A stretch of 64,000 nucleotides of DNA from Sphingomonas sp. CCH10-B3 (GCF_001556185.1 NZ_LSIJ01000001.1:1-64000); one strand, 5' to 3'; shown: positions 24,403 through 34,006, counted from the first letter of the stretch. The notes: generated by a model from the sequence alone, not told the origin. A program made the numbers and translations.

Positions 24403-25380
24403 TCAGGGCGCGGTCCGGGGCGGCTGGGCTTCGGCCAAGATAACGGCAAAATCTTCAGCCGGGTCGGTCCATTCCGCAATCGGCGTCCAGCCGCCGGCGC
24501 GCAACAGGATGCGCGCGTCGCGCGGGCCGTATTTGTGGCTGTTTTCGGTGTGGATCGTCTCGCCCGCCGCCATCTCGAACGCGCGCCCCTCGATCGAGAA
24601 GTTCACGTCGCGGGTCGCCTCCAGATGCATTTCGATCCGCGCGCGCATGTCGTTCCATAGCGCGCGGTGGCGGAAAGCAGCCACCGGGATCGTCCCGCCC
24701 AGCTCGCGATTGATCCGTTCGAGCAGATTGAGGTTGAACTTGGCCGTCACCCCCTGCGCGTCGTCATAGGCGGGCACCAGCGTCTCGACCGGCTTGATGC
24801 GGTCCATCCCGATCAGCAGCATCGCGCCGGTGCCGAGCCACATGCGCATCGCGCGGAGCAGATCGACCGACGACGCCGGGATCATGTTGCCGATCGTCGA
24901 GCCGGGAAAGAAACCGAGCTTGGGCAGGTTGGCCACCGCGTCGGGCAGCGCGATCGGGTGCATGAAATCGGCTTCGAGTGGCAACACCGGCAGGCCGGGA
25001 AAGGCCGCGGCCAGCTGCGCCGACGAATGACGCAGGAAGTCCCCCGAAATATCGATCGGCACATAAGCGGCAGGTGTAATCGCGCGCAGCAGCAGCGGCG
25101 TCTTGGCCGATGATCCCGATCCGAATTCGACGACCGCACGGCCTGTGCCGACGGCATCGGCGATTGCCGCCCCTGCGCTTCCCAATATGCCGGCTTCGGT
25201 GCGGGTCGGGTAATATTCGGGCAGGTCGGTGATCGCCTCGAACAATTCGGAGCCGCGCCGGTCATAGAACCAGCGCGCGGGAATCGCGCGCGGGCGCGAG
25301 GCGAACCCGGCAAGCACATCGGCGCGGAAGGCCGGATCGGCCAGCGTTGCTTCGCCATCCCCGATTTCGGGCTTGAGCAT
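24403..25380 (-). CDS. egtD: L-histidine N-alpha-methyltransferase EgtD
   Basis: 325 residues. EgtD trimethylates histidine to hercynine using SAM, the first step of ergothioneine synthesis. Seen: FYDRRGSELFEAITDLPEYY, the SAM-binding VEFGSGSSAKTPLLL, YVPIDISGDFL, FFPGSTIGNM, and the C-terminal TIHTENSHKYGPRD. The start is 1 nt after the stop of egtB, so the two are coupled. Confidence 0.95.
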   Translation of the reverse strand: MLKPEIGDGEATLADPAFRADVLAGFASRPRAIPARWFYDRRGSELFEAITDLPEYYPTRTEAGILGSAGAAIADAVGTGRAVVEFGSGSSAKTPLLLRAITPAAYVPIDISGDFLRHSSAQLAAAFPGLPVLPLEADFMHPIALPDAVANLPKLGFFPGSTIGNMIPASSVDLLRAMRMWLGTGAMLLIGMDRIKPVETLVPAYDDAQGVTAKFNLNLLERINRELGGTIPVAAFRHRALWNDMRARIEMHLEATRDVNFSIEGRAFEMAAGETIHTENSHKYGPRDARILLRAGGWTPIAEWTDPAEDFAVILAEAQPPRTAP

Positions 25381-25381
25381 G

Positions 25382-26641
25382 TTACAGGTCCTTGGCGAGC
25401 CGCACGCCGGTGAACTGCCAGCGCTGATGGGGATAGAAGAAATTGCGATAGGAGGCGCGGACATGGCCGCGCGGGGTGGCGCAGGAACCACCGCGCAACA
25501 CGAACTGACCGCTCATAAACTTGCCATTATATTCGCCGACCGCCCCTTCGACCGCGCGAAACCCCGGATAGGGGCGGAAGGCGCTGCCGGTCCATTCCCA
25601 GACATCGCCGAACCAGCCGCCCCCGGCGGTCGCGGGGCGCGGCTCGACCGGTCCTGCCGCATCGAGCTGATTGCCGCTTTCGCATTCTTGCGCTGTTGCG
25701 GCGGCTTCCCATTCAAATTCGGTCGGCAGCCGCGCGCCTGCCCAGCTCGCATAGGCATCGGCTTCGTAAAAGCTGATGTGGGTAACGGGTGCGGCGGGGT
25801 CGATCGCGCGCCGCCCGTCGAGCCCGAAGCGTGTCCAGCCGCCGTCGCGCTGCTCCCAATAGAGCGGCGCTGTAATGCCCTGCGCCTTCACCCACGCCCA
25901 GCCGTCCGACAGCCACAGCCGCGCGTCGCGATAGCCGCCGTCGGCGATGAACGCGGCCCATTCGCCATTGGTGATCGTGCGGTCGGCAATCGCATGCGGA
26001 CTGAGCAGGGTTGCGTGACGCGGTCCTTCGGCGTCGAACGCAAAGCCGGTGCCGTCATGGCCCACGTCCACAACGCCGCCCGAATGCGCGATCCAGCCGA
26101 TCGGCCCCGGCATTTCGACCGGCACCTTGGCAGGCGCCGGCCAGATCGCCGGTTCGATCGGATTCTGCGCAAACAGGTGGAGGATATCGGTGATCAGCAG
26201 CTCTTGATGCTGCTCCTCATGATGGCAGCCAAGCTCGACCAGCGCCTGCGCCATATCGGGCAGCCGCGGCAGGGCATCGGCCATCGCTGTCGTCACCGCG
26301 CGGCGATAATCGAGGATTTCGCTCAGGCTCGGTCGCGTTACCATGCCGCGGCGCGGGCGCGCGTGGCGCTGTCCTTCGGCTTCGTAATAACTGTTGAACA
26401 GGAAAGGGAAGCGATCGTCGAACAGCCGGTAACCCGGCACATGGTCGCGCAAGACAAAGGTTTCGAAGAACCATGTGGTGTGCGCCAGATGCCATTTGGC
26501 GGGCGAGGCATCTTCCATCGACTGCACCGTCGCATCGGCGTCCGAAAGCGGCGCGACCAGCGCCTCGGTCAGCGCCCTGACCTTGGCAAGGCGGTGGGCA
26601 AGCGCATTGCTGTCCATTTTGAGCGCAGGCGTGGCGGGCAT
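25382..26641 (-). CDS. egtB: Ergothioneine biosynthesis sulfoxide synthase EgtB
   Basis: 419 residues. EgtB is a non-heme iron enzyme joining a thiol (gamma-glutamyl-cysteine or cysteine) to hercynine with oxygen. DinB-like N-terminal domain with the iron-binding residues in WHLAHTTWFFE and HHEEQHQELL, then the formylglycine-generating-enzyme-like domain (ADRTITNGEWAAFI, RLPTEFEWEAAA, WEWTGSAFRPYPGF, VLRGGSCATPRGHVR). Operon egtB-egtD; egtA, egtC and egtE are not in the window. Confidence 0.95.
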   Translation of the reverse strand: MPATPALKMDSNALAHRLAKVRALTEALVAPLSDADATVQSMEDASPAKWHLAHTTWFFETFVLRDHVPGYRLFDDRFPFLFNSYYEAEGQRHARPRRGMVTRPSLSEILDYRRAVTTAMADALPRLPDMAQALVELGCHHEEQHQELLITDILHLFAQNPIEPAIWPAPAKVPVEMPGPIGWIAHSGGVVDVGHDGTGFAFDAEGPRHATLLSPHAIADRTITNGEWAAFIADGGYRDARLWLSDGWAWVKAQGITAPLYWEQRDGGWTRFGLDGRRAIDPAAPVTHISFYEADAYASWAGARLPTEFEWEAAATAQECESGNQLDAAGPVEPRPATAGGGWFGDVWEWTGSAFRPYPGFRAVEGAVGEYNGKFMSGQFVLRGGSCATPRGHVRASYRNFFYPHQRWQFTGVRLAKDL

Positions 26642-26717
26642 CGTCGTTCCATCCGTGCGGGGCAGCCGATCAAGCCGCCGACGTTACATCAAAGCTGCGC
26701 CCAATGCGGCTCGCGCC

Positions 26718-27287
26718 TCAGCGCGACGCGCCGGGCACCCACAGAACATCGCCACCTGCCTTTTGGTTCACATGGCGGGCTGCGACGAACAGATAATCCG
26801 ACAGGCGATTTAGATAGGCAAGCGCGCAAGGGTTGATCGCGACATCGTGCATCGCGGTCACGGTCGCGCGTTCGGCCCGGCGCACGATCGCGCGCGCAAG
26901 GTGCAGCGCGGCCGCGCCCGGTGTCCCGCCCGGCAGGATGAAGCTGGTGAGCGGCGGCATCGCGTCGTTCATCGCGTCGATCTCGGCTTCGATCCGGGCG
27001 ACCTGCGCGGGCACGATGCGCAGCACCATCTCCGACGGCGCAAAATCCTCGCCCGGTGTCGCCAGATCGGCGCCAAGATCGAACAGGTCGTTCTGGATGC
27101 GCGTCAGATCGGCGGCGAGCGGATCATTGCCCAGCGCGACAATCGCAACGCCGATCGCCGAATTGGCCTCGTCGACTTCACCGATGGCGGTCAGGCGCGG
27201 CGAATTCTTGCCAATCCGCGATCCATCGACAAGGCCGGTCATGCCCTCGTCGCCGGTGCGCGTATAAATGCGGTTGAGCTTGACCAC
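26718..27287 (-). CDS. Corrinoid adenosyltransferase, PduO type
   Basis: 189 residues. Transfers adenosyl from ATP to cob(I)alamin or cobyrinate. Seen: IYTRTGDEGMTGLVDGSRI (ATP site), IGEVDEANSAIGVA, FILPGGTPGAAALHLARAIV with RRAER, and LNRLSDYLFVAAR, all diagnostic for PduO-type enzymes. It leads an operon with the HIG1 protein 15 nt downstream and gluQ. Confidence 0.93.
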   Translation of the reverse strand: MVKLNRIYTRTGDEGMTGLVDGSRIGKNSPRLTAIGEVDEANSAIGVAIVALGNDPLAADLTRIQNDLFDLGADLATPGEDFAPSEMVLRIVPAQVARIEAEIDAMNDAMPPLTSFILPGGTPGAAALHLARAIVRRAERATVTAMHDVAINPCALAYLNRLSDYLFVAARHVNQKAGGDVLWVPGASR

Positions 27288-27302
27288 CGGGTCAGCCGCC
27301 GA

Positions 27303-27533
27303 TCAGCCGGTGCGACCGGTCGCCAGCAGGATCACGACAACGACCAGGATCGCCAGCGCTTGAAAAAAGATGCGCGCCTGCATCATCCGGTTCGATTTCA
27401 TCCCCGAGACGCTCGGTCCCGTGCCCTTCAGATCGGCTTCGGTCGCCATCAGAAAGGTGATGATGCCGCGCACCAGCGCGACGAGCGTCGCGATCATCGC
27501 GGCAATGAGCAGGATCCAGAGGAATACGGTCAT
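27303..27533 (-). CDS. HIG1-domain twin-transmembrane protein
   Basis: 76 residues: two membrane helices (about 4-26 and 52-72) joined by EADLKGTGPSVSGMKSNRMM. The MKSNRMMxxR loop is typical of HIG1/RCF-type domains, known to associate with respiratory supercomplexes; in bacteria the role is not established. Sits between the adenosyltransferase and gluQ genes on the same strand. Confidence 0.85.
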   Translation of the reverse strand: MTVFLWILLIAAMIATLVALVRGIITFLMATEADLKGTGPSVSGMKSNRMMQARIFFQALAILVVVVILLATGRTG

Positions 27534-27539
27534 GTCAGC

Positions 27540-28409
27540 CTATCTACGCGTTGCCGCAGCCGATGCCAATGGTGGGCCGAAGGCCATACCGGTGCGCAAT
27601 CGTGCCGCCAGCGTGCGGCCATCCTCCCCCGCCAGTCGTCGCGCCGCCAGCGTGGGCGCGCCATCGCGCTTGGCAAGCCGCTTGCCGTCGGCATCGGTCA
27701 GCAGCGCGTGGTGGCGATAGACGGGCGTCGGCAAGCCGAGCAGGGCCTGCAATAATCGGTGGACATGGGTCGCCGCGAACAGGTCGGCGCCCCTGATCAC
27801 ATGGCTGACGCCTTGCGCAGCATCGTCGACGGTCACGGCGAGGTGATAGCTCGCCGGGGCATCCTTGCGCGCGAGCACGACATCACCAGCGCTGGCCGGA
27901 TCAGCCGTGACGGTCCCGGCAATTTCATCGACCCAGTCGATCGATCCCGCGCGCGCGATTGCGGCCGCCATATCGATCCGCCACGCATGTGGCTCGTGCA
28001 TGCGCTCGGCGCGCGTCGCAGCGTCGAGCCGACGGCAGGTGCCGGGGTAGAGCAGCCCGTCGGTCCCGTGCGGCGCGCTCAGGCTGGCAGCGACTTCGCG
28101 CGCAATGTCGGCGCGGGTGCAGAAACAGGGATAGAGCAGGCCGATCTCGTGCAGCCGGTCGAGCGCTGTGCGAAAATGTTCCAGCCGTGCCGACTGAAAA
28201 CTGAGGTCGTCCCATTCGAGCCCCAGCCAGGCGAGATCGGCGAGGATCCCCGCAACATGCTCGGGCCGGCTGCGGCCGCCGTCGATATCCTCGATCCGCA
28301 GCAGGAAACGGCCACCGGCGTCGCGCGCGCGGTCGTGCGCCATGATCGCCGACCAGGCATGGCCGATGTGCAGGGCACCGGTCGGGCTGGGGGCAAAACG
28401 CGTGATCAT
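27540..28409 (-). CDS. gluQ: Glutamyl-Q tRNA(Asp) synthetase
   Basis: 289 residues, the truncated GluRS-like form without anticodon-binding domain. It attaches glutamate to the queuosine of tRNA-Asp. Seen: FAPSPTGALHIGHAWSA (HIGH), LRIEDIDGGRSRPEH, zinc-type cysteines in YPCFCTRAD and YPGTCRR, VIRGADLFAATHVHRLLQAL, and KRLAKR in place of KMSKS. A queuosine precursor transporter is at 19139. Confidence 0.92.
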   Translation of the reverse strand: MITRFAPSPTGALHIGHAWSAIMAHDRARDAGGRFLLRIEDIDGGRSRPEHVAGILADLAWLGLEWDDLSFQSARLEHFRTALDRLHEIGLLYPCFCTRADIAREVAASLSAPHGTDGLLYPGTCRRLDAATRAERMHEPHAWRIDMAAAIARAGSIDWVDEIAGTVTADPASAGDVVLARKDAPASYHLAVTVDDAAQGVSHVIRGADLFAATHVHRLLQALLGLPTPVYRHHALLTDADGKRLAKRDGAPTLAARRLAGEDGRTLAARLRTGMAFGPPLASAAATRR

Positions 28410-28539
28410 CGCCGGTTAGTCGCACGTCCGATTCGACTTGTCGCGCAGCAAGCTGGCCATTGACCACGAGTCGCGCGATCTGTCATCATGCCGTCATCCT
28501 AGTCGGCGAAAGGCGACTGCGAGAAGTGTGGGAGGGAAA

Positions 28540-29124
28540 ATGTATCATCCCGATCTGATCCGGCATCCGGACATGGTCCGCCATCCCGATGGGTGTCCCG
28601 CGCTCGTCCTGAACGCCGATTATACCCCGCTCAGCTATTATCCGTTGAGCGTCTGGCCGTGGCAGACGGCCGTGAAGGCCGTGTTCCTCGACCGGGTCGA
28701 TATCGTCGCCTATTACGAGCGCGAGGTGCGAAGTCCCAGCGCGAGGCTGAAGCTCCCTTCGGTCATCGCGCTCAAGCAATTCGTCAAGCCTTCGCAATTC
28801 CCCGCCTTCACCCGCTTCAATCTCTTCCTTCGCGACCGTTTCGAGTGCCAATATTGCGGCTCCGGACGCGACCTCACCTTCGATCACGTCGTCCCCCGCG
28901 CCCAGAAGGGCCGCACGACCTGGGAAAATGTCGTCACTGCCTGCGCGCCGTGCAACCTGAAAAAGGGCGGGCGTACGCCCAAGCAGGCGAGCATGCCGCT
29001 CCACATCCAGCCGATCCGCCCGACCAGCTGGCAACTGCAGGAACACGGCCGCCGCTTCCCGCCGAATTACCTGCACGAAACCTGGCGCGACTGGCTCTAC
29101 TGGGACGTCGAGCTGGAAGCGTAG
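28540..29124 (+). CDS. HNH endonuclease
   Basis: 194 residues from an ATG directly behind GGAGGGAAA. N-terminal region VLNADYTPLSYYPLSVWPWQ is typical of a conserved bacterial HNH family; the nuclease core is CQYCGSGRDLTFDHVVPR, KGRTTWENVVTACAPCNLKK, with two zinc CxxC pairs and the DHVVP catalytic His. It is a chromosomal housekeeping-type HNH protein found in many alphaproteobacteria; target unknown. Confidence 0.92.
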   Translation: MYHPDLIRHPDMVRHPDGCPALVLNADYTPLSYYPLSVWPWQTAVKAVFLDRVDIVAYYEREVRSPSARLKLPSVIALKQFVKPSQFPAFTRFNLFLRDRFECQYCGSGRDLTFDHVVPRAQKGRTTWENVVTACAPCNLKKGGRTPKQASMPLHIQPIRPTSWQLQEHGRRFPPNYLHETWRDWLYWDVELEA

Positions 29125-29210
29125 TGCCTGTCTCGGCGTGTTTACTCGTGAGCTAGCGGCGCTATAGACTGTGTACTAGTCCGAACGAGTGGCGAACGGG
29201 GAAGCCAATC

Positions 29211-29738
29211 ATGCCCAAGTGGACCGATCAGTTCGTCCCGAAGTTGACCGATCAGGCGCGTAAAGCGATCATAGTGATATCGATATTTTGCGTCGCCTGT
29301 GTTGTCGCCCTTGTCATTTGGACATTCTATGTCGCCGCCAGTGGGCCGATCGTCGGCGAGCGTTACCCGGGGAAGCTGTTACTAACGCTTGTCGGAGGGT
29401 CGCAAGATATTTTTGGCCGCTCGCTTGCCGGATTGCTCCTCATTGTAAGCTACGGCGCAACATTTGTTGCCGGGTCGAAGCTGAAGGACTCACTTTACTA
29501 CCTCATCGTCGGGTTGAGCATTGCGGGTGTGGTGTGCCTGATTGCACTAATGATCGTTATGAATGACACCGACAACCTCGCCCATGTCGCGCGTGCCAGC
29601 GAGACGTTCAAAGATGTCCCCGAGTACCGGTCGGCGCAAAACGTGTTTCTTGGCGCCTTGATGATATGGTTGCTTGGGACCCTGTCCACGCAGCTCGGGA
29701 TCGAGGGCGCAGCAAAGCAAAAGGGGCCGCCATCATGA
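29211..29738 (+). CDS. Multi-pass membrane protein of unknown function
   Basis: 175 residues with four membrane segments (about residues 18-41, 69-88, 93-115 and 144-162). No recognised family. Composition is visibly lower in GC than the flanking genes. It is coupled through ATGA to the next gene, so the two are a unit. Confidence 0.7.
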   Translation: MPKWTDQFVPKLTDQARKAIIVISIFCVACVVALVIWTFYVAASGPIVGERYPGKLLLTLVGGSQDIFGRSLAGLLLIVSYGATFVAGSKLKDSLYYLIVGLSIAGVVCLIALMIVMNDTDNLAHVARASETFKDVPEYRSAQNVFLGALMIWLLGTLSTQLGIEGAAKQKGPPS

Positions 29739-30565
29739 ACCCAATTTGGTCGACTGTCATTGTTGCCCCACTCGCCGCCTTCGGCTTCAGCGGGATCGCT
29801 GTGGCGCAGACAGAAATTCCGGTCGAAGTCCATTTCGAAGGTAACGCCATCACCCGCGTTGTGATCGACGAAGGGGGGCGACCGACCACGCTGCCGCCGC
29901 CTGATGCCACTCGCGTATATCGCGGATCGGTCGGAGTCCTCGCACCAAGGCAAGTGGAAAAGAAAATCAAAGTCATCGTGTTTTACGGGAACGTCGGCAT
30001 CCCGCTGGTTCTTAACTTGACGCCCGGGCGCCCAAAGCTTGTGGTGAACATAGTCAATTTCACCCCGCCTCCGTCATGCTTTGACCGCTTCTTGCGAAGC
30101 GCCGACCAGACCACCGACAACGAATTCGACGCGATGCGACGCATGTTGACGGTTGCCTATGCAATGCGAATGGACGGCAGCAACTGCAAAGCGGTTGGCT
30201 ATGAGCGCCGTGCGGCCCTTATCCGTCATAAGCGCAATGAGAATCTCGCAACGACCAGCAATGGTCGCTACGCGCTCAATCAGGAGTGGAAGGAAGAGCT
30301 CGCTTCGCTGCCAAGGGACGCATTTTCAACGCCGCCTACGGTGCTTGCGGAACGCTCCCAGGCTGAAGCGGACAACGCTTTGTTCGCCTATATCTACAAC
30401 ACTGATATCAAGAAGGCGGCGACTCCAGCGGAATCGCTAGAAGTTGCCCGTAATCTAAAGGCATTACGCGATTCAAACCCTTCAGTGGCTGCGGCGCTGG
30501 CGACCGCACCTCTGGACGCGGATATTGCCTATTATGAGCGCAGGGCCAACGCCGCTCCAAAATAG
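29735..30565 (+). CDS. Exported protein of unknown function, coupled to a membrane protein
   Basis: 276 residues: signal peptide ending GIAVAQ, a beta-rich first half (VEVHFEGNAITRVVIDEGGR; LVVNIVNFTPPP) with one Cys in PPSCFDRFL and another in GSNCKAVGYERR, then a helical C-terminal half (QAEADNALFAYIYN; SLEVARNLKALRDSN). ATGA overlap with the upstream gene. No family recognised; base composition suggests acquisition together with the upstream gene. Confidence 0.7.
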   Translation: MNPIWSTVIVAPLAAFGFSGIAVAQTEIPVEVHFEGNAITRVVIDEGGRPTTLPPPDATRVYRGSVGVLAPRQVEKKIKVIVFYGNVGIPLVLNLTPGRPKLVVNIVNFTPPPSCFDRFLRSADQTTDNEFDAMRRMLTVAYAMRMDGSNCKAVGYERRAALIRHKRNENLATTSNGRYALNQEWKEELASLPRDAFSTPPTVLAERSQAEADNALFAYIYNTDIKKAATPAESLEVARNLKALRDSNPSVAAALATAPLDADIAYYERRANAAPK

Positions 30566-30577
30566 GCGTGGAGCGGC

Positions 30578-33289
30578 TTGACCCTGACCGTACCGCAGCG
30601 CAGCATTGGCGCCATGGCCGAGCTCCCCGCGATCACCAACAATCCCGACATTCGCTTTCTCGGCAAGCTGCTCGGGGATGTGATCCGTGCCTATGGCGGT
30701 GATGCGTTGTTCGATCGGATCGAAGCGATCCGCTCGGCCTCGGTCGAGCGGCATCGGGGGATTGGCAGTGCCGCTGCCACGGACATGGCGCTCGACCGGC
30801 TCAGCCTGGACGAAACGCTCGATTTCACGCGCGGCTTCATGCTGTTCTCTATGCTCGCCAATCTCGCGGAAGATCGGCAGGGAGTCGCGCGTGAGGCCGG
30901 GGCCGATCTGGAAGCCGCAGTCGCGCGGCTGAGTAGCGCGGGTATCGACCATTCGGCGATCGACGCGTTGCTCGAAAATGCCCTGATCGCGCCGGTGTTG
31001 ACCGCGCATCCGACCGAGGTCCGGCGCAAGTCGATGATCGACCACAAGAACCGCATCGCCGAGCTGATGAAGCTGCGCGATGCCGGACTGCCGACGACTC
31101 CCGACGGTGACAATGTCGAACAGGCGATCGCGCGCCAGATCGCGCTCCTGTGGCAAACGCGCGTGCTGCGACGCGAGCGGCTGTATGTGACTGACGAAGT
31201 CGAAACCGCGCTCAGCTATCTTCGCGACATTTTCCTGCCGACCTTGCCCGCTCTCTATCAGCGCTGGGACCGCGCGCTCGGTCGGCGCGTGCCGAGCTTC
31301 CTGCGGCCCGGCAGCTGGATCGGCGGCGACCGCGACGGGAACCCCTTTGTGGTCGCGGACAGCCTGCGCACCGCGCTCGCGCGGGCGTGCGAGACCGTGC
31401 TCGACCATTATCTGGACGCCGTCCACACGCTCGGCGCCGAGCTGTCGATCTCGACCGCGCATGCCGATGTGTCTGCCGAGGTGCAGGCGCTCGCCGATGC
31501 GAGCGGTGACCTTGCCGAGGCGCGCGCCGACGAACCCTATCGCCGGGCGCTGTCGGGCATTTATGCGCGGCTGGCAGCGACGCATCTCGTGCTGACCGGC
31601 AAGCCGGCGGCGCGTCCGTCGGCGCTGGCCGGCGCAGCTTATCCGACTTGCGATGCGTTTCGCGGCGATCTGATCGCGATTGCCCACGGCCTTGCTGCCG
31701 AACGTGGTGGCGCGCTGGCGTCCGCCGGGGCGCTCGGGCGGCTGATCCGCGCGGTCGAGACTTTCGGCTTTCATCTCGCGACGCTCGACATGCGTCAGAA
31801 CAGCGCCGTGCATGAGCGGGTCGTTGCCGATCTGTTGAGGGGGGCAGGGGTCGAGGCCGATTATGCCGCGCTCGACGAAGGCGCCCGCATCGCCCTGCTG
31901 CGCCGCGAGCTCGCCAGCCCGCGCCCGCTGGTCAGCCGCTTCGCGGTCTATGCCGACGAGACGCGCAGCGAACTGGCGATTCTGGGCGCAGCGGCCGAGG
32001 CGCACACGCGTTACGGCGCGGCCTGCATCCGCAATTATGTCGTGTCGATGGCGCAGTCGGTTTCCGACCTGCTGGAAGTCCATCTGCTGCTGAAGGAAGT
32101 CGGACTCTATACGCCGGGTGATCCGCCCCGAGCCGCCATCATGGCGGTGCCGCTGTTCGAGACGATCGGCGATCTCGAGTCGGCACCGCAGATCATGGCT
32201 GACTGGTTCGCGCTGCCCGAAGTCGCCGCGATTGCCGCGAGGCGCGGGCATCAGGAAGTGATGATCGGCTATTCGGACAGCAACAAGGACGGCGGCTATC
32301 TGACGAGCACCTGGAGCCTCAGCCGCGCCTCGACCGCGCTCGCGCCGGTGTTCGAGCGTGCAGGCGTGTCGATGCAGTTGTTCCATGGGCGCGGCGGCGC
32401 AGTCGGGCGCGGTGGCGGATCGGCCTTTGCCGCGATCCGCGCGCAACCGTCCGGTACCGTACAGGGGCGCATCCGCATCACCGAGCAGGGTGAGGTCATC
32501 GCCGGCAAATATGGCACGCGCGAAAGCGCTGCTGCCAACCTAGAGGCGATGGCATCGGCGACGTTGCTTGCCAGTCTTGAGCCGCAGCCGCTGTCTCCCG
32601 CCGATCACGCGCGCTTCGGGGCGGCGATGGAAACGCTGTCGGCGCGCGCTTTCGCTGCCTATCGCGACCTTGTTTACGGGACGGCAGGGTTCCGCCAGTT
32701 CTTCCGCCAGATGACGCCGATTGCCGAGATTTCGGGCCTCAAGATCGGTTCGCGCCCGGCCAGCCGCACCAAATCCGACGCGATCGAGGATTTGCGCGCG
32801 ATTCCCTGGGTGTTCAGTTGGGCGCAGGCGCGGGTGATGCTGCCCGGCTGGTACGGAGTCGGCAGCGCATTGCGCGATTTCGGCGATACCGAGCTGCTCG
32901 CGGACATGGCCGTCGGCTGGCCGCTGTTCGCGGCGACGCTTGCCAATATGGAACAGGTGATGGCCAAGTCGGACATGGGTATCGCCGCGCGCTACACCGC
33001 GCTGGTCGAGGACCGCGCTGCCGCCGAGGCGATTTTCGGGCGCATCCGCGACGAATGGCAGGCAGCCCATAACGGTCTGCTCGCCGCGACCGGACAGGCG
33101 CATTTGCTGGCGAAAAGTCCCGCGCTCGATGCGTCGATCCGGCTGCGGCTGCCCTATATCGAGCCGCTCAACCTGCTCCAGATCGAACTGATCAAGCGCC
33201 GCCGGAGCGGTGAAAGCGACCCCCGGGTCGGCGAAGGCATCTTGCTGTCGATCAACGCGATTGCGACCGCCCTCAGAAACAGCGGCTGA
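30578..33289 (+). CDS. ppc: Phosphoenolpyruvate carboxylase
   Basis: 903 residues from a TTG at 30578 (preceded by GGAG); an ATG at 30614 is an alternative. Adds bicarbonate to PEP to give oxaloacetate, replenishing the TCA cycle. Seen: VLTAHPTEVRRKSM with the catalytic His, GSWIGGDRDGNPFV, EVMIGYSDSNKDGGYLTSTW, LFHGRGGAVGRGGG, and a C-terminal tail ending ALRNSG, the expected carboxyl-end pattern. Tetrameric, cytoplasmic; length typical. Confidence 0.95.
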   Translation: MTLTVPQRSIGAMAELPAITNNPDIRFLGKLLGDVIRAYGGDALFDRIEAIRSASVERHRGIGSAAATDMALDRLSLDETLDFTRGFMLFSMLANLAEDRQGVAREAGADLEAAVARLSSAGIDHSAIDALLENALIAPVLTAHPTEVRRKSMIDHKNRIAELMKLRDAGLPTTPDGDNVEQAIARQIALLWQTRVLRRERLYVTDEVETALSYLRDIFLPTLPALYQRWDRALGRRVPSFLRPGSWIGGDRDGNPFVVADSLRTALARACETVLDHYLDAVHTLGAELSISTAHADVSAEVQALADASGDLAEARADEPYRRALSGIYARLAATHLVLTGKPAARPSALAGAAYPTCDAFRGDLIAIAHGLAAERGGALASAGALGRLIRAVETFGFHLATLDMRQNSAVHERVVADLLRGAGVEADYAALDEGARIALLRRELASPRPLVSRFAVYADETRSELAILGAAAEAHTRYGAACIRNYVVSMAQSVSDLLEVHLLLKEVGLYTPGDPPRAAIMAVPLFETIGDLESAPQIMADWFALPEVAAIAARRGHQEVMIGYSDSNKDGGYLTSTWSLSRASTALAPVFERAGVSMQLFHGRGGAVGRGGGSAFAAIRAQPSGTVQGRIRITEQGEVIAGKYGTRESAAANLEAMASATLLASLEPQPLSPADHARFGAAMETLSARAFAAYRDLVYGTAGFRQFFRQMTPIAEISGLKIGSRPASRTKSDAIEDLRAIPWVFSWAQARVMLPGWYGVGSALRDFGDTELLADMAVGWPLFAATLANMEQVMAKSDMGIAARYTALVEDRAAAEAIFGRIRDEWQAAHNGLLAATGQAHLLAKSPALDASIRLRLPYIEPLNLLQIELIKRRRSGESDPRVGEGILLSINAIATALRNSG

Positions 33290-33382
33290 TCGGTAGCAAT
33301 TGGCAGCGATCGCCCCTACATCATTGGGGTCGGTGAACGCCTGATTAGGTGTGCAGGGGCCGACTGGAGACGACGGGACGGC

Positions 33383-34006
33383 ATGGCGGCAGTGATCGCA
33401 CAGAGTAATCTTGACGCGAAGTTGCTGAGCCTCATCAACGACAGCCCGATTGCGTCGGTGCTGAGCGACCCGCGCCAGCCCGACAATCCGATTGTCGCAT
33501 GTAACCGGGCGTTCTGTGACCTGACCGGCTATCCGCCGGAAGAGGTGGTCGGTCGCAACTGCCGGTTCCTGTCGGGGCCGGGCACCGAGCCATGGCTATC
33601 GGAGCGAATTCGCCAGGGCGTGCGCGAGCACCGTCCGGTGCTGGTCGAAATCCTCAACTACAAGCGCGATGGCACGCCGTTCCGCAACGCGGTGCTGGTC
33701 GCGCCAATTTACGACGAATGCGACGAACTGCTCTATTTCCTTGGTTCGCAGGTCGAAATCGACAGCGACATGCCGCTCCCGTCGAGCCAGCGGCGGTTGC
33801 GCGCAGCCGAACTGGTGAAGTCGCTGTCGCCGCGCCAGTGGCAAGTGCTGAAGCTCGCCGCGAGCGGGCTGCTCAACAAGCAGATCGCCGCCGAACTCGG
33901 CCTTTCGGAAAAGACGATCAAGATGCACCGCGCGATCCTGATGGACCGGCTGGGCACGCCGACCACCGCCGACATGATCCGCGTGGCGGTCGAGGCGGGG
34001 CTCTAA
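33383..34006 (+). CDS. LOV-HTH blue-light-responsive transcriptional regulator (EL222-like)
   Basis: 207 residues. LOV (PAS) domain about residues 15-130 with the photoadduct motif GRNCRFLSG (Cys60), then a LuxR/GerE-type HTH about residues 145-205 ([38 protein letters not shown]). Domain order and size match EL222 of Erythrobacter litoralis, in which blue light releases the HTH for dimerisation and DNA binding. Monocistronic by position, so targets cannot be inferred locally. Confidence 0.93.
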   Translation: MAAVIAQSNLDAKLLSLINDSPIASVLSDPRQPDNPIVACNRAFCDLTGYPPEEVVGRNCRFLSGPGTEPWLSERIRQGVREHRPVLVEILNYKRDGTPFRNAVLVAPIYDECDELLYFLGSQVEIDSDMPLPSSQRRLRAAELVKSLSPRQWQVLKLAASGLLNKQIAAELGLSEKTIKMHRAILMDRLGTPTTADMIRVAVEAGL

